A stretch of 64,000 nucleotides of DNA from Bradyrhizobium iriomotense (GCF_030160715.1 NZ_BSOW01000030.1:62001-126000), one strand, 5' to 3'; shown: positions 1 to 9,290, numbered from the stretch's first letter. Translations and numbers: made by a program. The notes: generated from the letters alone by a model not told the origin.

Positions 1-1437
1 GTCGACGATCTGCTCACGCGGGGCAACAAGCCGGTCGAGGCGGTGAAGCTCGCCCTGAGTCGGCTGCGCGGCGCGTTCGCGCTCGGCTTCATTTTCGCGG
101 GCGAGGGCGACCTGATGATCGGCGCCCGCAACGGTCCGCCGCTGGCGATCGGCCACGGCGATGGCGAGATGTTCCTGGGCTCGGACGCGATCGCGCTCGG
201 CCCGTTCACCGATACGATCAGCTATCTCGAGGACGGCGACTGGGTCGTGCTGACCCGTAACAGCGTTGCGATCTTCGACAAGGACGGCCGCGCCGTCCAG
301 CGCGACAAGATCAAGCACGCGGCCTCGACCTCGCTGGTCGACAAGGCCAACTACCGCCACTTCATGGCGAAGGAGATCCACGAGCAGCCCGAGGTCGTCG
401 GTCACACACTGGCGCGCTATATCGACATGGCCTCCGAGCGCGTGTCGCTGCCGGTGAAGCTGCCGTTCGACTTCAAGGATATCCAGCGGATCACGATCAC
501 CGCGTGCGGCACGGCGAGCTACGCCGGCTATGTCGCAAAATACTGGTTCGAGCGAATGGCGCGCCTGCCGGTCGAGGTCGATGTCGCCTCCGAGTTCCGC
601 TATCGCGAATCCCCGTTGCGCAAGGGCGATCTGGCGATCGTCATCTCGCAGTCGGGCGAGACCGCCGACACGCTCGCCGCGCTCCGCTACGCCAAGGCCG
701 AAGGCGCGCACACGCTCGCCGTCGTCAACGTCCCGACCTCGACGATCGCGCGCGAGAGCGAGACGGTGCTCCAGACGCTCGCCGGTCCCGAGATCGGCGT
801 CGCGTCCACAAAAGCCTTCACCTGCCAGCTGATGGTGCTCGCCTCGCTCGCGGTCGCCGCCGGCAAGGCGCGCGGCGAATTGTCCGAGGAGGACGAGACC
901 AAGCTCGTGCACGGGCTCGTCGAAGTCCCGCGCCTGATGGCCGACGCGCTCGCCACCGAATTGCAGATCGAAAAGCTTGCGCACAGGATCGCCAAGTCGC
1001 GCGACGTGCTCTATCTCGGCCGCGGCACCAGCTTCCCGCTCGCGCTCGAAGGCGCGCTGAAGCTGAGGGAGATCTCCTACATCCACGCCGAGGGTTATGC
1101 CGCCGGCGAGCTCAAGCACGGGCCGATTGCGTTGATCGACGAGACCACGCCGGTCGTCGTCATCGCGCCCAACGATCGCGTATTCGAGAAGACCGTCTCC
1201 AACATGCAGGAAGTCGCCGCCCGCGGCGGAAATATCATCCTGATGACGGACGCCAAGGGCGCGGCCGAGGCGACGGTGGATTCGCTTGTCACCATCGTGA
1301 TGCCCGACATGGCGTCTGCCTTCACGCCGATGGTATATGCCGTCCCCGTGCAACTTTTGGCCTACCACACGGCGGTGGTGATGGGCACCGATGTCGACCA
1401 GCCGCGCAATCTCGCCAAGTCGGTGACCGTCGAATAA
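1..1437 (+). CDS. glmS: Glutamine-fructose-6-phosphate aminotransferase, 5' end outside window
   Basis: The frame is open from base 1 and the gene begins upstream, so only the last 478 of about 608 residues are present. GlmS makes glucosamine-6-phosphate from fructose-6-phosphate and glutamine in the cytoplasm, for cell wall and, in rhizobia (NodM), Nod factor backbones. The end of the N-terminal glutaminase domain is followed by two SIS sugar-isomerase domains; ISQSGETADT and the C-terminal LAKSVTVE are typical of the family. The gene is visibly GC-richer than the DNA that follows, so it may be core DNA at the island edge. glmS and nodM cannot be told apart from this fragment. Confidence 0.93.
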   Translation, partial: VDDLLTRGNKPVEAVKLALSRLRGAFALGFIFAGEGDLMIGARNGPPLAIGHGDGEMFLGSDAIALGPFTDTISYLEDGDWVVLTRNSVAIFDKDGRAVQRDKIKHAASTSLVDKANYRHFMAKEIHEQPEVVGHTLARYIDMASERVSLPVKLPFDFKDIQRITITACGTASYAGYVAKYWFERMARLPVEVDVASEFRYRESPLRKGDLAIVISQSGETADTLAALRYAKAEGAHTLAVVNVPTSTIARESETVLQTLAGPEIGVASTKAFTCQLMVLASLAVAAGKARGELSEEDETKLVHGLVEVPRLMADALATELQIEKLAHRIAKSRDVLYLGRGTSFPLALEGALKLREISYIHAEGYAAGELKHGPIALIDETTPVVVIAPNDRVFEKTVSNMQEVAARGGNIILMTDAKGAAEATVDSLVTIVMPDMASAFTPMVYAVPVQLLAYHTAVVMGTDVDQPRNLAKSVTVE

Positions 1438-1746
1438 GCAGGGAACGGGTGCGATCACCTCTGGACGTCAAGTTCGTGGACCATCATATGACGGCGCATT
1501 TCACCGTCAATGGGGAGCGACAGAAGTCTAGGTTGGCTGACGGGCGCCGCCTGCTGGTGTTCGGGCGCAGGCGCGTGTCTTTTGTTTCTGCGCCGCGTGG
1601 ACTTACCACTCGTTCGTAGCGGGTCCTTCATCATGCCCTTATGGTTGTGAGGCGATCCATTCTAGCTCTTCGTAAACGAAGGCGACGGCACCTGGGTTCG
1701 GAGTTCGAGGTAGATTGGCGGTGAGCCGCTAAACTGAGAGTTGTTC
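1438..1746. other. Spacer after glmS, no gene recognised
   Basis: No convincing gene was seen. A weak tts-box-like string (AGCTCTTCGTAAACG, near 1664-1678) matches only about 11 of 18 consensus positions and is not called as a site. Base composition falls here compared with glmS. Confidence 0.4.
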
Positions 1747-3057
1747 ATGTTAGCCCGTTTGCATTATCTGGCTTTGGTGTCGATGCTTGCCACAGTAGGC
1801 CTCGCACAAGCCAAGGATCGCCGCGCTGTCGCCGAGCCCGTTGCACCTAGTCATGTCTGCGCTCGGCTGGCGCCGTCTAGTGAAAACGTCACTGATAGGC
1901 TGCAAGACGCCATTGCTCACTGTCCCCCTGGCTCGGCGGTCTACTTGGCAAAAGGGATCTTCATGTCGGGTCCCCTCGAGATGAAATCCGGAGTAACGCT
2001 ATGGATCGAGCGCGACGCCACGCTTATCGCTCTTGCCCAGCCGAAGGCATATGACAAAGGCTTGGGAAATTGTGGTCGCATCGGAGGCAAGGGTGATGGC
2101 TGCCGCCCATTCATTAGCTTCTCCAAAACACGGGGAGGCGGCATCTACGGCGATGGCATCATCGACGGCCAGGGCGGTGCGCTCATGGTTGGCACCAGCG
2201 AGAGTTGGTGGCAATTGGCGCGGCGCGCGCAAACTGAGGGTGGGAGCCAGAATGTCCCTCGCCTCATCCAGATCGACCATGCCCAGGACATTGCCCTCCA
2301 CGGCATCACACTGCGTAATGCGCCCAATTTCCACGTAGCGATGAACCGGGTCCAAGGTGCCACCTTTTGGGGGGTCACAATTGATACACCGGCCGACGCC
2401 CGCAATACGGACGGCATCGATCCTGGCGCCAGCCAAGATGTGACAATTGCTCACTGTCAGATCCGTACTGGAGACGACAATGTGGCTATCAAAGCCGGAA
2501 ATAATGGTCCTGCCCGCTATATTTCCATTATCGACAACTCCTTCGAGTGGGGGCACGGCATGTCGATCGGTAGCGAGGTTAGCTCAGGTGTCAGCGACAT
2601 ACTGGTGCATGGCCTGACCCTGGACAGCACGACATCTGGCTTGCGCATTAAGAGCGACGTCAGCCGAGGTGGCCTGGTGGAGAGGGTCACCTATGAGAAT
2701 GTGTGCCTGCGCGGCAACCGATGGCCTATCTATTTCGATACACGCTATGATCTCCGGGCGCACGGTGACGAAGTGCCGGTCTACCGACAGATCGTTCTGC
2801 GCCACGTGCGTGGCGGTGGCGGTGCGCTGGTGATGCACGGGCTTGATCCAGCCCATCCGCTTGAGATTGCGTTGGAGGATGTACGATTCTCCGATAGCGC
2901 GACTTGGCAGGTGGAAAATGCAAATGTGGTGGTTTCAGCCGTGTGGCCGCCTTTGCGGGGTGAGCAAGGCCAACTGTTGTCTGGCGCATGGGAAGGCTGT
3001 GCAAAGGCATTCCTAAAAGCACCCAGCAAATCTGCGAACGGCATCGCGCCCCGATAG
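1747..3057 (+). CDS. Secreted polygalacturonase, glycoside hydrolase family 28
   Basis: A 436-residue protein with a Sec signal peptide (about residues 1-23, ending GLAQA). It is predicted to hydrolyse alpha-1,4-galacturonan in pectin outside the cell, which fits a role at the infection thread or root surface. All GH28 signatures are present in order: NTDG at 220-223, DD at 243-244, GHG at 269-271 and RIK at 300-302, so the active site looks intact. An upstream TTG at 1741 is also in frame; ATG 1747 is preferred because GAGAG lies about 7 bases before it and the signal peptide begins there. It stands alone, with an effector-type cellulase downstream and a pectinesterase on the other strand. 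Confidence 0.9.
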   Translation: MLARLHYLALVSMLATVGLAQAKDRRAVAEPVAPSHVCARLAPSSENVTDRLQDAIAHCPPGSAVYLAKGIFMSGPLEMKSGVTLWIERDATLIALAQPKAYDKGLGNCGRIGGKGDGCRPFISFSKTRGGGIYGDGIIDGQGGALMVGTSESWWQLARRAQTEGGSQNVPRLIQIDHAQDIALHGITLRNAPNFHVAMNRVQGATFWGVTIDTPADARNTDGIDPGASQDVTIAHCQIRTGDDNVAIKAGNNGPARYISIIDNSFEWGHGMSIGSEVSSGVSDILVHGLTLDSTTSGLRIKSDVSRGGLVERVTYENVCLRGNRWPIYFDTRYDLRAHGDEVPVYRQIVLRHVRGGGGALVMHGLDPAHPLEIALEDVRFSDSATWQVENANVVVSAVWPPLRGEQGQLLSGAWEGCAKAFLKAPSKSANGIAPR

Positions 3058-3519
3058 AATCTATCGCCTCTTGTTAGCTACGGCACGTGACCGAACAGGT
3101 AGCAAGCGTTCTGAGCGCCGCTGGCTTATACGGTGCCATCCGCACCCGACCGCCCAGCGGGATATGTTTGGCTGAACGTAAGCGACAAAGAGACAATCAG
3201 CTTGCCGCTTATTTTCCAGCTTCGGCTCATTGTCAGACTTTTGCGCCCGCAGGTGCCCCCTCGATCATCCGTTTCAGTCGAATGAAGAGGCTCTGGCCGA
3301 TGATGATAGGCTTGTCGCCAACCTATTGAAATTAAAGGCAGTCACCAAACTTGCAAACCCCGGCAAATGAAATGAGAGCACCACGCTCATTGTTTGACGT
3401 TCGCTCCAAGTATGTTCGAACCAGGCTCGTCATCAAATGGATCGTTGCCTCCGTCTCAGCCAGGCTGCTGTCATGCGAGACGGCGAACCCGGTCGGGGTT
3501 CACTTTTCTCCTCTAGCTC
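3058..3519. other. Spacer upstream of the tts box
   Basis: Only short open frames without ribosome sites or recognisable protein sequence. No gene is called. Confidence 0.4.
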
Positions 3520-3549
3520 GTCAGCTTCTCGAAAGCCAACCTCCCTAGC
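3520..3549 (+). promoter_or_regulatory. tts box (TtsI binding site)
   Basis: GTCAGCTTCTCGAAAGCC followed by a C-rich half-site closely matches the rhizobial tts box bound by TtsI, the flavonoid/NodD-linked activator of type III secretion genes. It lies about 120 bases before the GH12 gene start, a usual distance. Confidence 0.88.
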
Positions 3550-3667
3550 ATTCGAACTTGGTCTCTAGATATCGATGCCGCCTATGAAGGAACTGGCCAC
3601 GAACCTAGGGTACCCGCTGAATGGATCTGCAAAGAGACTCTGTTCTCAGAACCGAAAGGAGAGCTTC

Positions 3668-4468
3668 ATGGATTCCAATCGGATAAACGGTGCCGGCTCG
3701 CCAGAGGCCCTAAGTGGGTACGCCTGGACACAGGAGAATCATGATCTATTTAGGCAGGCCGTGAATGATGCCAAGTCACCATCATCTGCCGCACCTGTAT
3801 CGGCAAAGGCTCCGGTTTGGCGCTCGAGCGATCCATATGGCAGCTATTCACGCGATGGCTACTCTTGGAATAACGACGTATGGGGCGCGGGTGCTGGGCC
3901 GCAGACGATTTCGGTGGGTGCAGTCAACCAGTGGGGCGTGTGGTCGAACCAGCCTAACACTCCTGGCATCAAGAGCTATCCGCATGAGGCGTTTCACATC
4001 GGAAAACCGCTCAGTTCCATCAAGAGTCTGACCTCGAGCTTCAATCAGCAAGTTCCTAAAGGCGGCGCTTGGGACTTCGCCTATGATATTTGGGATAGCT
4101 CAAACGAGCACGAGGTAATGCTCTGGACAAACTACACCGGAAACCCGGACGGTAGCGGCAACGTTAAGCCAATTTCGTATAATTATGCCGCTTCCGGGGC
4201 CGCAATCCCGGTCTACAGCAATGTCAAAATAGGTGGAGCGACTTGGAACGTGTTTGAGGGCTTCAATGGTCACAAGGTCATCTCACTGCTACCTACTTCG
4301 AAAACCAACAGCGGCACGGTGGACATCAAGAGTGCCCTGGAGTGGATCAAGTCGACGGGCTACTTTGGCGACATAAAGGTTGGTAGCGTCCAATACGGCG
4401 TCGAGATCACTTCGTCCCCGGGGGGAATGCACTTCAATTTCAACAACTGGAACGTGACCTCGAAGTGA
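3668..4468 (+). CDS. gunA2: Type III-secreted endoglucanase, glycoside hydrolase family 12
   Basis: A 266-residue protein whose C-terminal two thirds form a GH12 cellulase domain. The probable nucleophile is Glu149 (NEHEVMLW) and the acid/base Glu246 (YGVEITSS). The first 50 residues, beginning MDSNRINGAGSP, have no Sec signal and are rich in Ser, Asn and Ala, as in type III export signals. The tts box 120 bases upstream supports TtsI control and export into the plant cell. ATG 3668 is preceded by AAGGAG at 7 bases; an in-frame ATG at 3575 lies too close behind the tts box. It resembles the GunA2-type enzyme of Bradyrhizobium. The same N-terminal motif recurs at 42602 in a frameshifted gene. 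Confidence 0.88.
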   Translation: MDSNRINGAGSPEALSGYAWTQENHDLFRQAVNDAKSPSSAAPVSAKAPVWRSSDPYGSYSRDGYSWNNDVWGAGAGPQTISVGAVNQWGVWSNQPNTPGIKSYPHEAFHIGKPLSSIKSLTSSFNQQVPKGGAWDFAYDIWDSSNEHEVMLWTNYTGNPDGSGNVKPISYNYAASGAAIPVYSNVKIGGATWNVFEGFNGHKVISLLPTSKTNSGTVDIKSALEWIKSTGYFGDIKVGSVQYGVEITSSPGGMHFNFNNWNVTSK

Positions 4469-4688
4469 AGATCCGCGGGCGGTGAGCTAATCTGCGCTTA
4501 TGTCATTGAGCCACGCCGACTGACGGCCGCAGCTTGCCGCTTACGGCTGAACGGGGAGCTGAGGAAGTTCGCGAGGTGGTTCGCAGACCCTAACGAGCAG
4601 ATAGTAAGGCGGTGCACAGCTGTACGTGCCAGATCCAGAACGACGCAGCGGTAGACGTACCAGATCTCCACGACCGCCCCATGGTTTC

Positions 4689-5675
4689 CTATCTTGATGG
4701 TGAGCTCGGCAGCCAGTTCGTGTCATCAGCGAAGAACGCTTTGAGCGACCATTGCTTGGCTTCGCTGTCGGTTAGCTGATGGGAGTAAGACTCCCGTCCT
4801 CTGGGATTGGCGCCGATACCGGTGGATTGGTATTCGGCATAATAGGCGGTCTTCAGTCTGTTGGTCTTACCGCGGTCCCACTCGCTCCAGCCTTCCGGTA
4901 TCACCGGCGCATTCATCCGGGTGAATAAGAAGATCACTGTGGCATAAGAGCGCCAAGGGCGGCCAAGGGCGATGCCATGAGCGCTCAGATCGGCGGTCAG
5001 GGTGCAATGGTCGAAAACATACGCGCTGTCTTCGTCCGGCGAGTCTTTGCTTTGTGCGGTATACACCACAGCCTGGTTGGCGATGCCGTGCAACTCGCAA
5101 TGTTGGAAATAGGCCTTGGCGTTGCCGAATATATAATCGACATGGCCCTCGATGTAGCAGTCCGAAAAGTATTGCCGTGCTGTTCGGCCGTTCGGCCCTT
5201 TGTTGGCGAATAGTGTGTCCTGTGCGCCGAGGAGCCGGACGCGGGTAATAATGTCCTTGTCTCCGGTAATAGACAGCGCCACCGCTTGCGACGGCGGATT
5301 GTCTGGATCCAAGGAATAGTCGTTTTGTATCGTCAGATTATCGAGCCGGAAGTCATCGCCAGATGCGTCCATGGTGGCGGAATGAACGGTTCCACCCACT
5401 TTGATCGCGTCGTCGCCGTAGACGACCACTGTGTCCTCCGGTTTCTCGCCGGTGCCTTTGATGTGAACGCCAGGTTTGCCGACCTTGATCTTTTCGCGAT
5501 AGACGCCCGGTGCGATCAGAATTTCGCCGCCGCGAGCCGGCAGTGCGTTTACCGCCTCCTGGACGGAGCGATAGGCCATGTGCCCGAATTGCGAGACCAA
5601 GAGCCGCTCCGCATGTGCTTCCGATGGCTGCAAGCATCTGGTTAGAACGGCGGCGGAAATCAGGAGAATTCGCAT
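4689..5675 (-). CDS. Secreted pectin methylesterase
   Basis: A 328-residue protein with an N-terminal signal peptide (about residues 1-22). It should demethylate pectin in the apoplast and so prepare substrate for the polygalacturonase encoded 1.6 kb away. Carbohydrate esterase family 8 signatures are present: GAQDT at 150-154 (oxyanion Gln, catalytic Asp), DYIFGNA at 180-186 (second Asp) and LGRPW at 237-241. The frame is open for 47 more codons upstream, but ATG 5675 is chosen because GGGGGA lies 5-6 bases before it and the signal peptide starts there. Confidence 0.9.
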   Translation of the reverse strand: MRILLISAAVLTRCLQPSEAHAERLLVSQFGHMAYRSVQEAVNALPARGGEILIAPGVYREKIKVGKPGVHIKGTGEKPEDTVVVYGDDAIKVGGTVHSATMDASGDDFRLDNLTIQNDYSLDPDNPPSQAVALSITGDKDIITRVRLLGAQDTLFANKGPNGRTARQYFSDCYIEGHVDYIFGNAKAYFQHCELHGIANQAVVYTAQSKDSPDEDSAYVFDHCTLTADLSAHGIALGRPWRSYATVIFLFTRMNAPVIPEGWSEWDRGKTNRLKTAYYAEYQSTGIGANPRGRESYSHQLTDSEAKQWSLKAFFADDTNWLPSSPSR

Positions 5676-5901
5676 AATGGTCCCCCACTCTTTGTCGAGC
5701 GAAACAAGGATTGCGCTTAGAGACGCGATGCTCGGCCAAACGTTTTGTGTAGTTGCATCCTTCCCCATTCCAAATCTTGATAGCACCGTTGGTAAATCTA
5801 GTCGTGAACGCCGCATCTAACTCGGCCTAAGGGCAGGCGACGTGCAAAATCGTCAAACCTTGCATTGTGATGTTTGGACGTGTCTTGTTTGAAGATGTTT
5901 A

Positions 5902-5917
5902 TGTCGGAAACACGACA
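5902..5917 (+). promoter_or_regulatory. NifA upstream activator sequence
   Basis: TGTCGGAAACACGACA is a perfect TGT-N10-ACA with extended symmetry (ATGTCG-N6-CGACAT). It lies 76 bases before a -24/-12 element leading to the queD-like gene. Confidence 0.75.
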
Positions 5918-5992
5918 TTAGGGTGAGGCTGACTCGTCGGTCGACGCCAAAATCGTTGCTTTTCGTCTTCTTCAATCGGGGCTTGCAGCATG

Positions 5993-6008
5993 CGGCACGC
6001 CCATTGCT
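5993..6008 (+). promoter_or_regulatory. Sigma54 -24/-12 promoter for the queD-like gene
   Basis: CGGCAC-N5-TTGCT with exact GG-N10-GC spacing. The predicted transcript start is about 85 bases before ATG 6106. Confidence 0.75.
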
Positions 6009-6105
6009 CGTAAGGTAGCGCAGAGTTCACCGCAGAACTTGCCTGAGTTCCTGGTGGTGTTCGCATTCGCAACGGCTGAGACATACTGCAAGCATCTGAG
6101 GATCG

Positions 6106-6462
6106 ATGAGGATATCACAAGCGTTCAGGTTCGAAGCAGCCCACTACCTCCCCAACGTGCCGGCCACACACAGGTGCAGCCGCATACACGGGCACTCCTA
6201 TCGAATCGAGGTGCAGCTTGATGGGCCCGTGGACCAGGTCACCGGATTCGTCATCGATTTTTCTGACCTAGAGGAGTCTTTGGTCGATATAGTGAATGCA
6301 CTTGATCATCGATATCTGAATGAAGTCGAAGGATTATATAATCCTACGGCAGAAAACATTGCGGTTTGGATTTGGGAACGATTGTATCGCAAAGTTCCGC
6401 AAATCTCGTGCGTTCGGGTCTATGAAACGTCTGATTCCTGGGCTGAATATGACGGACGATGA
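6106..6462 (+). CDS. queD: 6-pyruvoyl-tetrahydropterin synthase / QueD family protein
   Basis: A 118-residue protein of the T-fold PTPS/QueD family, which converts 7,8-dihydroneopterin triphosphate to 6-carboxytetrahydropterin (queuosine route) or a related pterin. Zinc ligands His13 (EAAH), His28 and His30 (HGH) and the catalytic Cys24 (CSRIHGH) are present, so it looks active. GAGG lies 5 bases before ATG 6106. No other queuosine gene is nearby. The unusual point is its context: a NifA site and a sigma54 promoter directly upstream suggest expression with nitrogen fixation. Whether the product feeds queuosine or another pterin cannot be decided from sequence. Confidence 0.85.
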   Translation: MRISQAFRFEAAHYLPNVPATHRCSRIHGHSYRIEVQLDGPVDQVTGFVIDFSDLEESLVDIVNALDHRYLNEVEGLYNPTAENIAVWIWERLYRKVPQISCVRVYETSDSWAEYDGR

Positions 6463-6991
6463 GATAAATCAGTCTTCTCTGAGCTTTTCTGCTCCTGGAT
6501 TTGCCTCAACGCCGGCGATAGGCGAGCGGTCGTACTGCGCTGGCGGTGATCCAAATCGACCGCGGCTTACCAAGCGCCGGAGAGCCGCCAGCTTCTACGC
6601 CCGGGCGAGATCATCCAGTGGTTGGCGAGCGCATTCCGGAATCCAGCGGGATCACCTCAGTACATTCGAGAAAGACTGCCGAAATCTGCGCTCCAGGCAA
6701 CTTCCTCAATACTATGCCAACCATCTAGCCATGCCGTCTTGGATCACCGACTAACGCTTGCATCGCAAGGCGCTGGGCTGACCGAGCAGCAAATAAACTT
6801 TCATATTCGGTACTTGGCACAACAGCGAAACACGGTCGGTGGTTCGCACTAACGACTCGCCGAGGGCAAACGTGTGGAATGGGAGAGGAGCGCGCGCGGC
6901 GCGCGCTCCCATTTTGGCTATACCTGTTCACCGGTGGGGGCAACGACGATAAACCAAATCACTCTCGAATCCGGTCTCGTCATTGCAACTG
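6463..6991. other. Spacer after queD-like gene
   Basis: Nothing recognisable apart from the strong inverted repeat at 6887-6909. Confidence 0.4.
6887..6909. terminator. GC-rich perfect inverted repeat, possible terminator
   Basis: GGAGCGCGCGC and its exact complement are separated by one base, giving a roughly 10-bp stem of almost pure GC followed by CCATTTTGG. It could end transcripts from either side; a short T run follows only on the plus strand. Confidence 0.5.
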
Positions 6992-7849
6992 TTATCCCAT
7001 AGCCAATCGTCTCATGGCGCGCTCGAGGTGCCAAGAAGGATCGTCGTCAGAGGAATCTGCTTCACTCGAGTATGCTTCGCTACCTGCTTCGGTATCGGTA
7101 TCATTGCTCTCCGCTTTCGAAAGATATAGGGGAGGTTTATCGGCGCGCTGCCATTCACCGTTGGCGTTTTTCGTCCACTTCTCGGGATGTTGGGTGGGAT
7201 CGAGCCCCCAGCAGTTATGGCCCCAATCGCCCATATCACCCATATGAACAAAGCCCATCTCCGCTAAACGGGGTTCAATCCCATCTAAGGCAGGACGCGA
7301 CATGACCAATGGCCGCTCGCCGTCGAGCCGAAGCTGATGCTCCAGCAGAATATCGCCTGCGTTCTCGACCAGCGGATGAGTAATCCTAAGGTCCAGAACG
7401 GATGTGACCTCGCTATTCTCAGGAAATCGTCGCTGTGCCTCTTCCGTTTCGAGGGGAAAGCCGGCTCCTGACCTTAGAAGACCGACAGTGTTGTCGCCCA
7501 ATTGATAGCGGAAGAAACGCGCCCTCTTGCTCGGATTATCGTAGGTGCTGGCATAGCCCCCAGCAACCCATGCTGCACGCTCAGCTTTGTTGGATACGAA
7601 ATTCGAGTACTCTTGTGGATTTCCGGCGATGTGTCTGATATCGCCGCCCATAAAGTCCCTCACTTCTCTCATGAAGGAAGACCTGTCGATCTCATCGATT
7701 GGGGGCTCGGCAACGAGGGAGTACGGCCTTGCCGCCGACGTGCCTGCAACCGTTTCCGCAAAGCGGTAGCTGTCCTCTGACTGTCTCGATTCATCAGCCT
7801 GGCTGGCGCTTGTGGATTGGCTGGATGAGCCAGTGATTCGGCTATACAT
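6992..7849 (-). CDS. Putative type III effector, family not recognised
   Basis: A 285-residue protein without signal peptide or membrane segment. The first 40 residues are rich in Ser, Thr, Gln and Ala (MYSRITGSSSQSTSASQ), like a type III export signal. A middle globular part has many aromatic and acidic residues (for example MGDWGHNCWGL), and a Ser/Asp/Glu-rich tail runs from about residue 240. GGAGGG precedes ATG 7849. A tts-box-like string lies 68-96 bases upstream on the same strand, supporting TtsI control. I do not recognise the catalytic family, so no host activity is claimed. Confidence 0.65.
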   Translation of the reverse strand: MYSRITGSSSQSTSASQADESRQSEDSYRFAETVAGTSAARPYSLVAEPPIDEIDRSSFMREVRDFMGGDIRHIAGNPQEYSNFVSNKAERAAWVAGGYASTYDNPSKRARFFRYQLGDNTVGLLRSGAGFPLETEEAQRRFPENSEVTSVLDLRITHPLVENAGDILLEHQLRLDGERPLVMSRPALDGIEPRLAEMGFVHMGDMGDWGHNCWGLDPTQHPEKWTKNANGEWQRADKPPLYLSKAESNDTDTEAGSEAYSSEADSSDDDPSWHLERAMRRLAMG

Positions 7850-7915
7850 TGGATTCGCCCTCCTATCGGCAAATTGCTTGCTACGCGCTTGTGCCGCTCA
7901 AGCGTTGGGTACAAT

Positions 7916-7945
7916 GATACGCAGTCTAACTGACCATAAGCTGAC
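7916..7945 (-). promoter_or_regulatory. Probable tts box for the 6992-7849 gene
   Basis: Read on the minus strand, GTCAGCTTATGGTCAGTT matches the tts consensus at about 14 of 18 positions, including the whole GTCAGCTT half. Position and orientation fit the effector candidate. Confidence 0.6.
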
Positions 7946-7994
7946 ACGCCGGCGCAGAGCGTCTGCTGCCGACCGCGACTAGCCTAGGTTCTGT

Positions 7995-8605
7995 TGGGAT
8001 TCTCGGGAGGTTATCACGGTCGCGGCCAATGGGGCATGGCAGCGAAGCTTTGATCGGCTTGTCTGCACGCAGCGAGATGCGTTTGAATCGCTTGAGCCTG
8101 CAGAGGAGGTTTTCGATCAGGTGATCTGTACGTTTTCTCGTCGATGGCGTGCGGCTGTGCGCGGCGCGGGTGCTGGGAGATGACGACCTTGGCGCTGCTG
8201 CTCGCCGAGATCGGCGATGATGACATTCGTGTTAAACGCCTTGTCGGCGATCAGTGTTTCGAAGACCACCTTTTCGATGAGTGGTTCGATGAGTGGCCGA
8301 ACGCCGACGATGTCGAAGCTCTATCCTGGCAGCAGCACGAAACACACGAGAGTGCCGGGCGCATCGGTGAGGGCCAGGATTTTTGGTGTTCATGCCAGCC
8401 TTAACGGCGATAGCCTGACTTTGAGTCCTCCTTTTGCACCTTGTCCGTGGCGGTGCACCTCGACGACCGTGGCGTTGACGATGGCGTATTCCATATCCGG
8501 CTCGATCCGGCTCGTCCGGCGCCGAACAGGCTCTTCACCCCATCTGCCTTCTCCTAATGCGCGAGCACACGCCGGTTCGACGTGGGCGACGCATTGCTGA
8601 CTCAT
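7995..8605 (-). pseudogene. Degraded IS5-family transposase
   Basis: Minus-strand fragments in shifting frames match an IS5-type DDE transposase in order: DMEYAIVNATVVEVHRHG with QGAKGG near 8420-8500, a middle stretch around LIADKAFNTN, and a C-terminal piece ENLLCRLKRFKRISLR near 8060-8130. Stops and frameshifts separate them, so the element is dead. No terminal repeats were identified. Confidence 0.75.
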
Positions 8606-9168
8606 GAAGAATTTGGGAATGCTTATAAGACCGTCAGCAAACTGATCGACGAAAATGTGAACCTCAGGGCATCTTCGTTAATCATGGCGGCACTTCTGGC
8701 GTCTTGCCGTGCAATGCGCGAGCTGCCTAGCCGGTCTTGTTGGATTCAAAAGCAGAATCAGAAATTGTACAAATAGACGCTACGTACGTTTCAAGCTCTT
8801 TCGAACTATTTGCGCAAATGATGTCTCGGCGATGCGGAGCCGGTCTAGCCGCCTAAGTTTCGCCACGCTGCTCGCGTCAGTCAGAGCAGCATCATCACGG
8901 ATGTACTGATGGTGCAGAGGCGGGACCCGGCGCATTTAACGACTGGCAAAAGTGCGCCGGGCGCCTCGGTTTTCTTCGCGAGCCGCAATGCGTGGAAGAC
9001 CTATCGAGTGCATAGGGCGGGGCTTTGACGTGCGGCCTCTAGCTGCACGCCATAAATCTAGGCAGCTTCGGTGCAAACACGGCCTTTGACAGCCGCTTCG
9101 CCAAACGACGCCGAGCACAACACCGAATTTGGTTCGAAAGCGACGGGCACCGGCTCCAAACCGGGAAA
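8606..9168. other. Spacer between IS remnant and fixR promoter
   Basis: Short frames only. A 64-codon frame at 8582 has no recognised relatives. Nothing is called. Confidence 0.35.
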
Positions 9169-9195
9169 GATGTCGCTGAGGCGACATCCGAACGA
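9169..9195 (+). promoter_or_regulatory. NifA site / RegR-like box upstream of fixR
   Basis: GATGTCGC and GCGACATC form a perfect inverted repeat (9169-9188) containing TGT-N10-ACA (9171-9186). GCGACATCCGAACGA (9181-9195) also resembles the RegR box known at the fixR-nifA promoter of B. japonicum, with about three mismatches. It sits 37 bases before the -24 element. Confidence 0.65.
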
Positions 9196-9223
9196 GAGAA
9201 TCGCTTCGTGCGTTGACCTGCCA

Positions 9224-9239
9224 TGGCCCAATTATTGCA
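9224..9239 (+). promoter_or_regulatory. Sigma54 promoter of fixR
   Basis: TGGCCC-N5-TTGCA, with GG-N10-GC spacing, about 52 bases before the fixR start. Confidence 0.8.
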
Positions 9240-9290
9240 AACTTTCCTGCCAAAGATGCCGACTTATCTCATCACTCTTAAGGAGCTCGC

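Noticed and set aside
504..1619. 371-codon plus frame overlapping glmS
   Set aside because: Arg-rich shadow of the glmS gene in another frame; no ribosome site or family pattern.
1660..1690. tts box upstream of the polygalacturonase
   Set aside because: Only about 11 of 18 positions match, and the enzyme has a Sec signal peptide.
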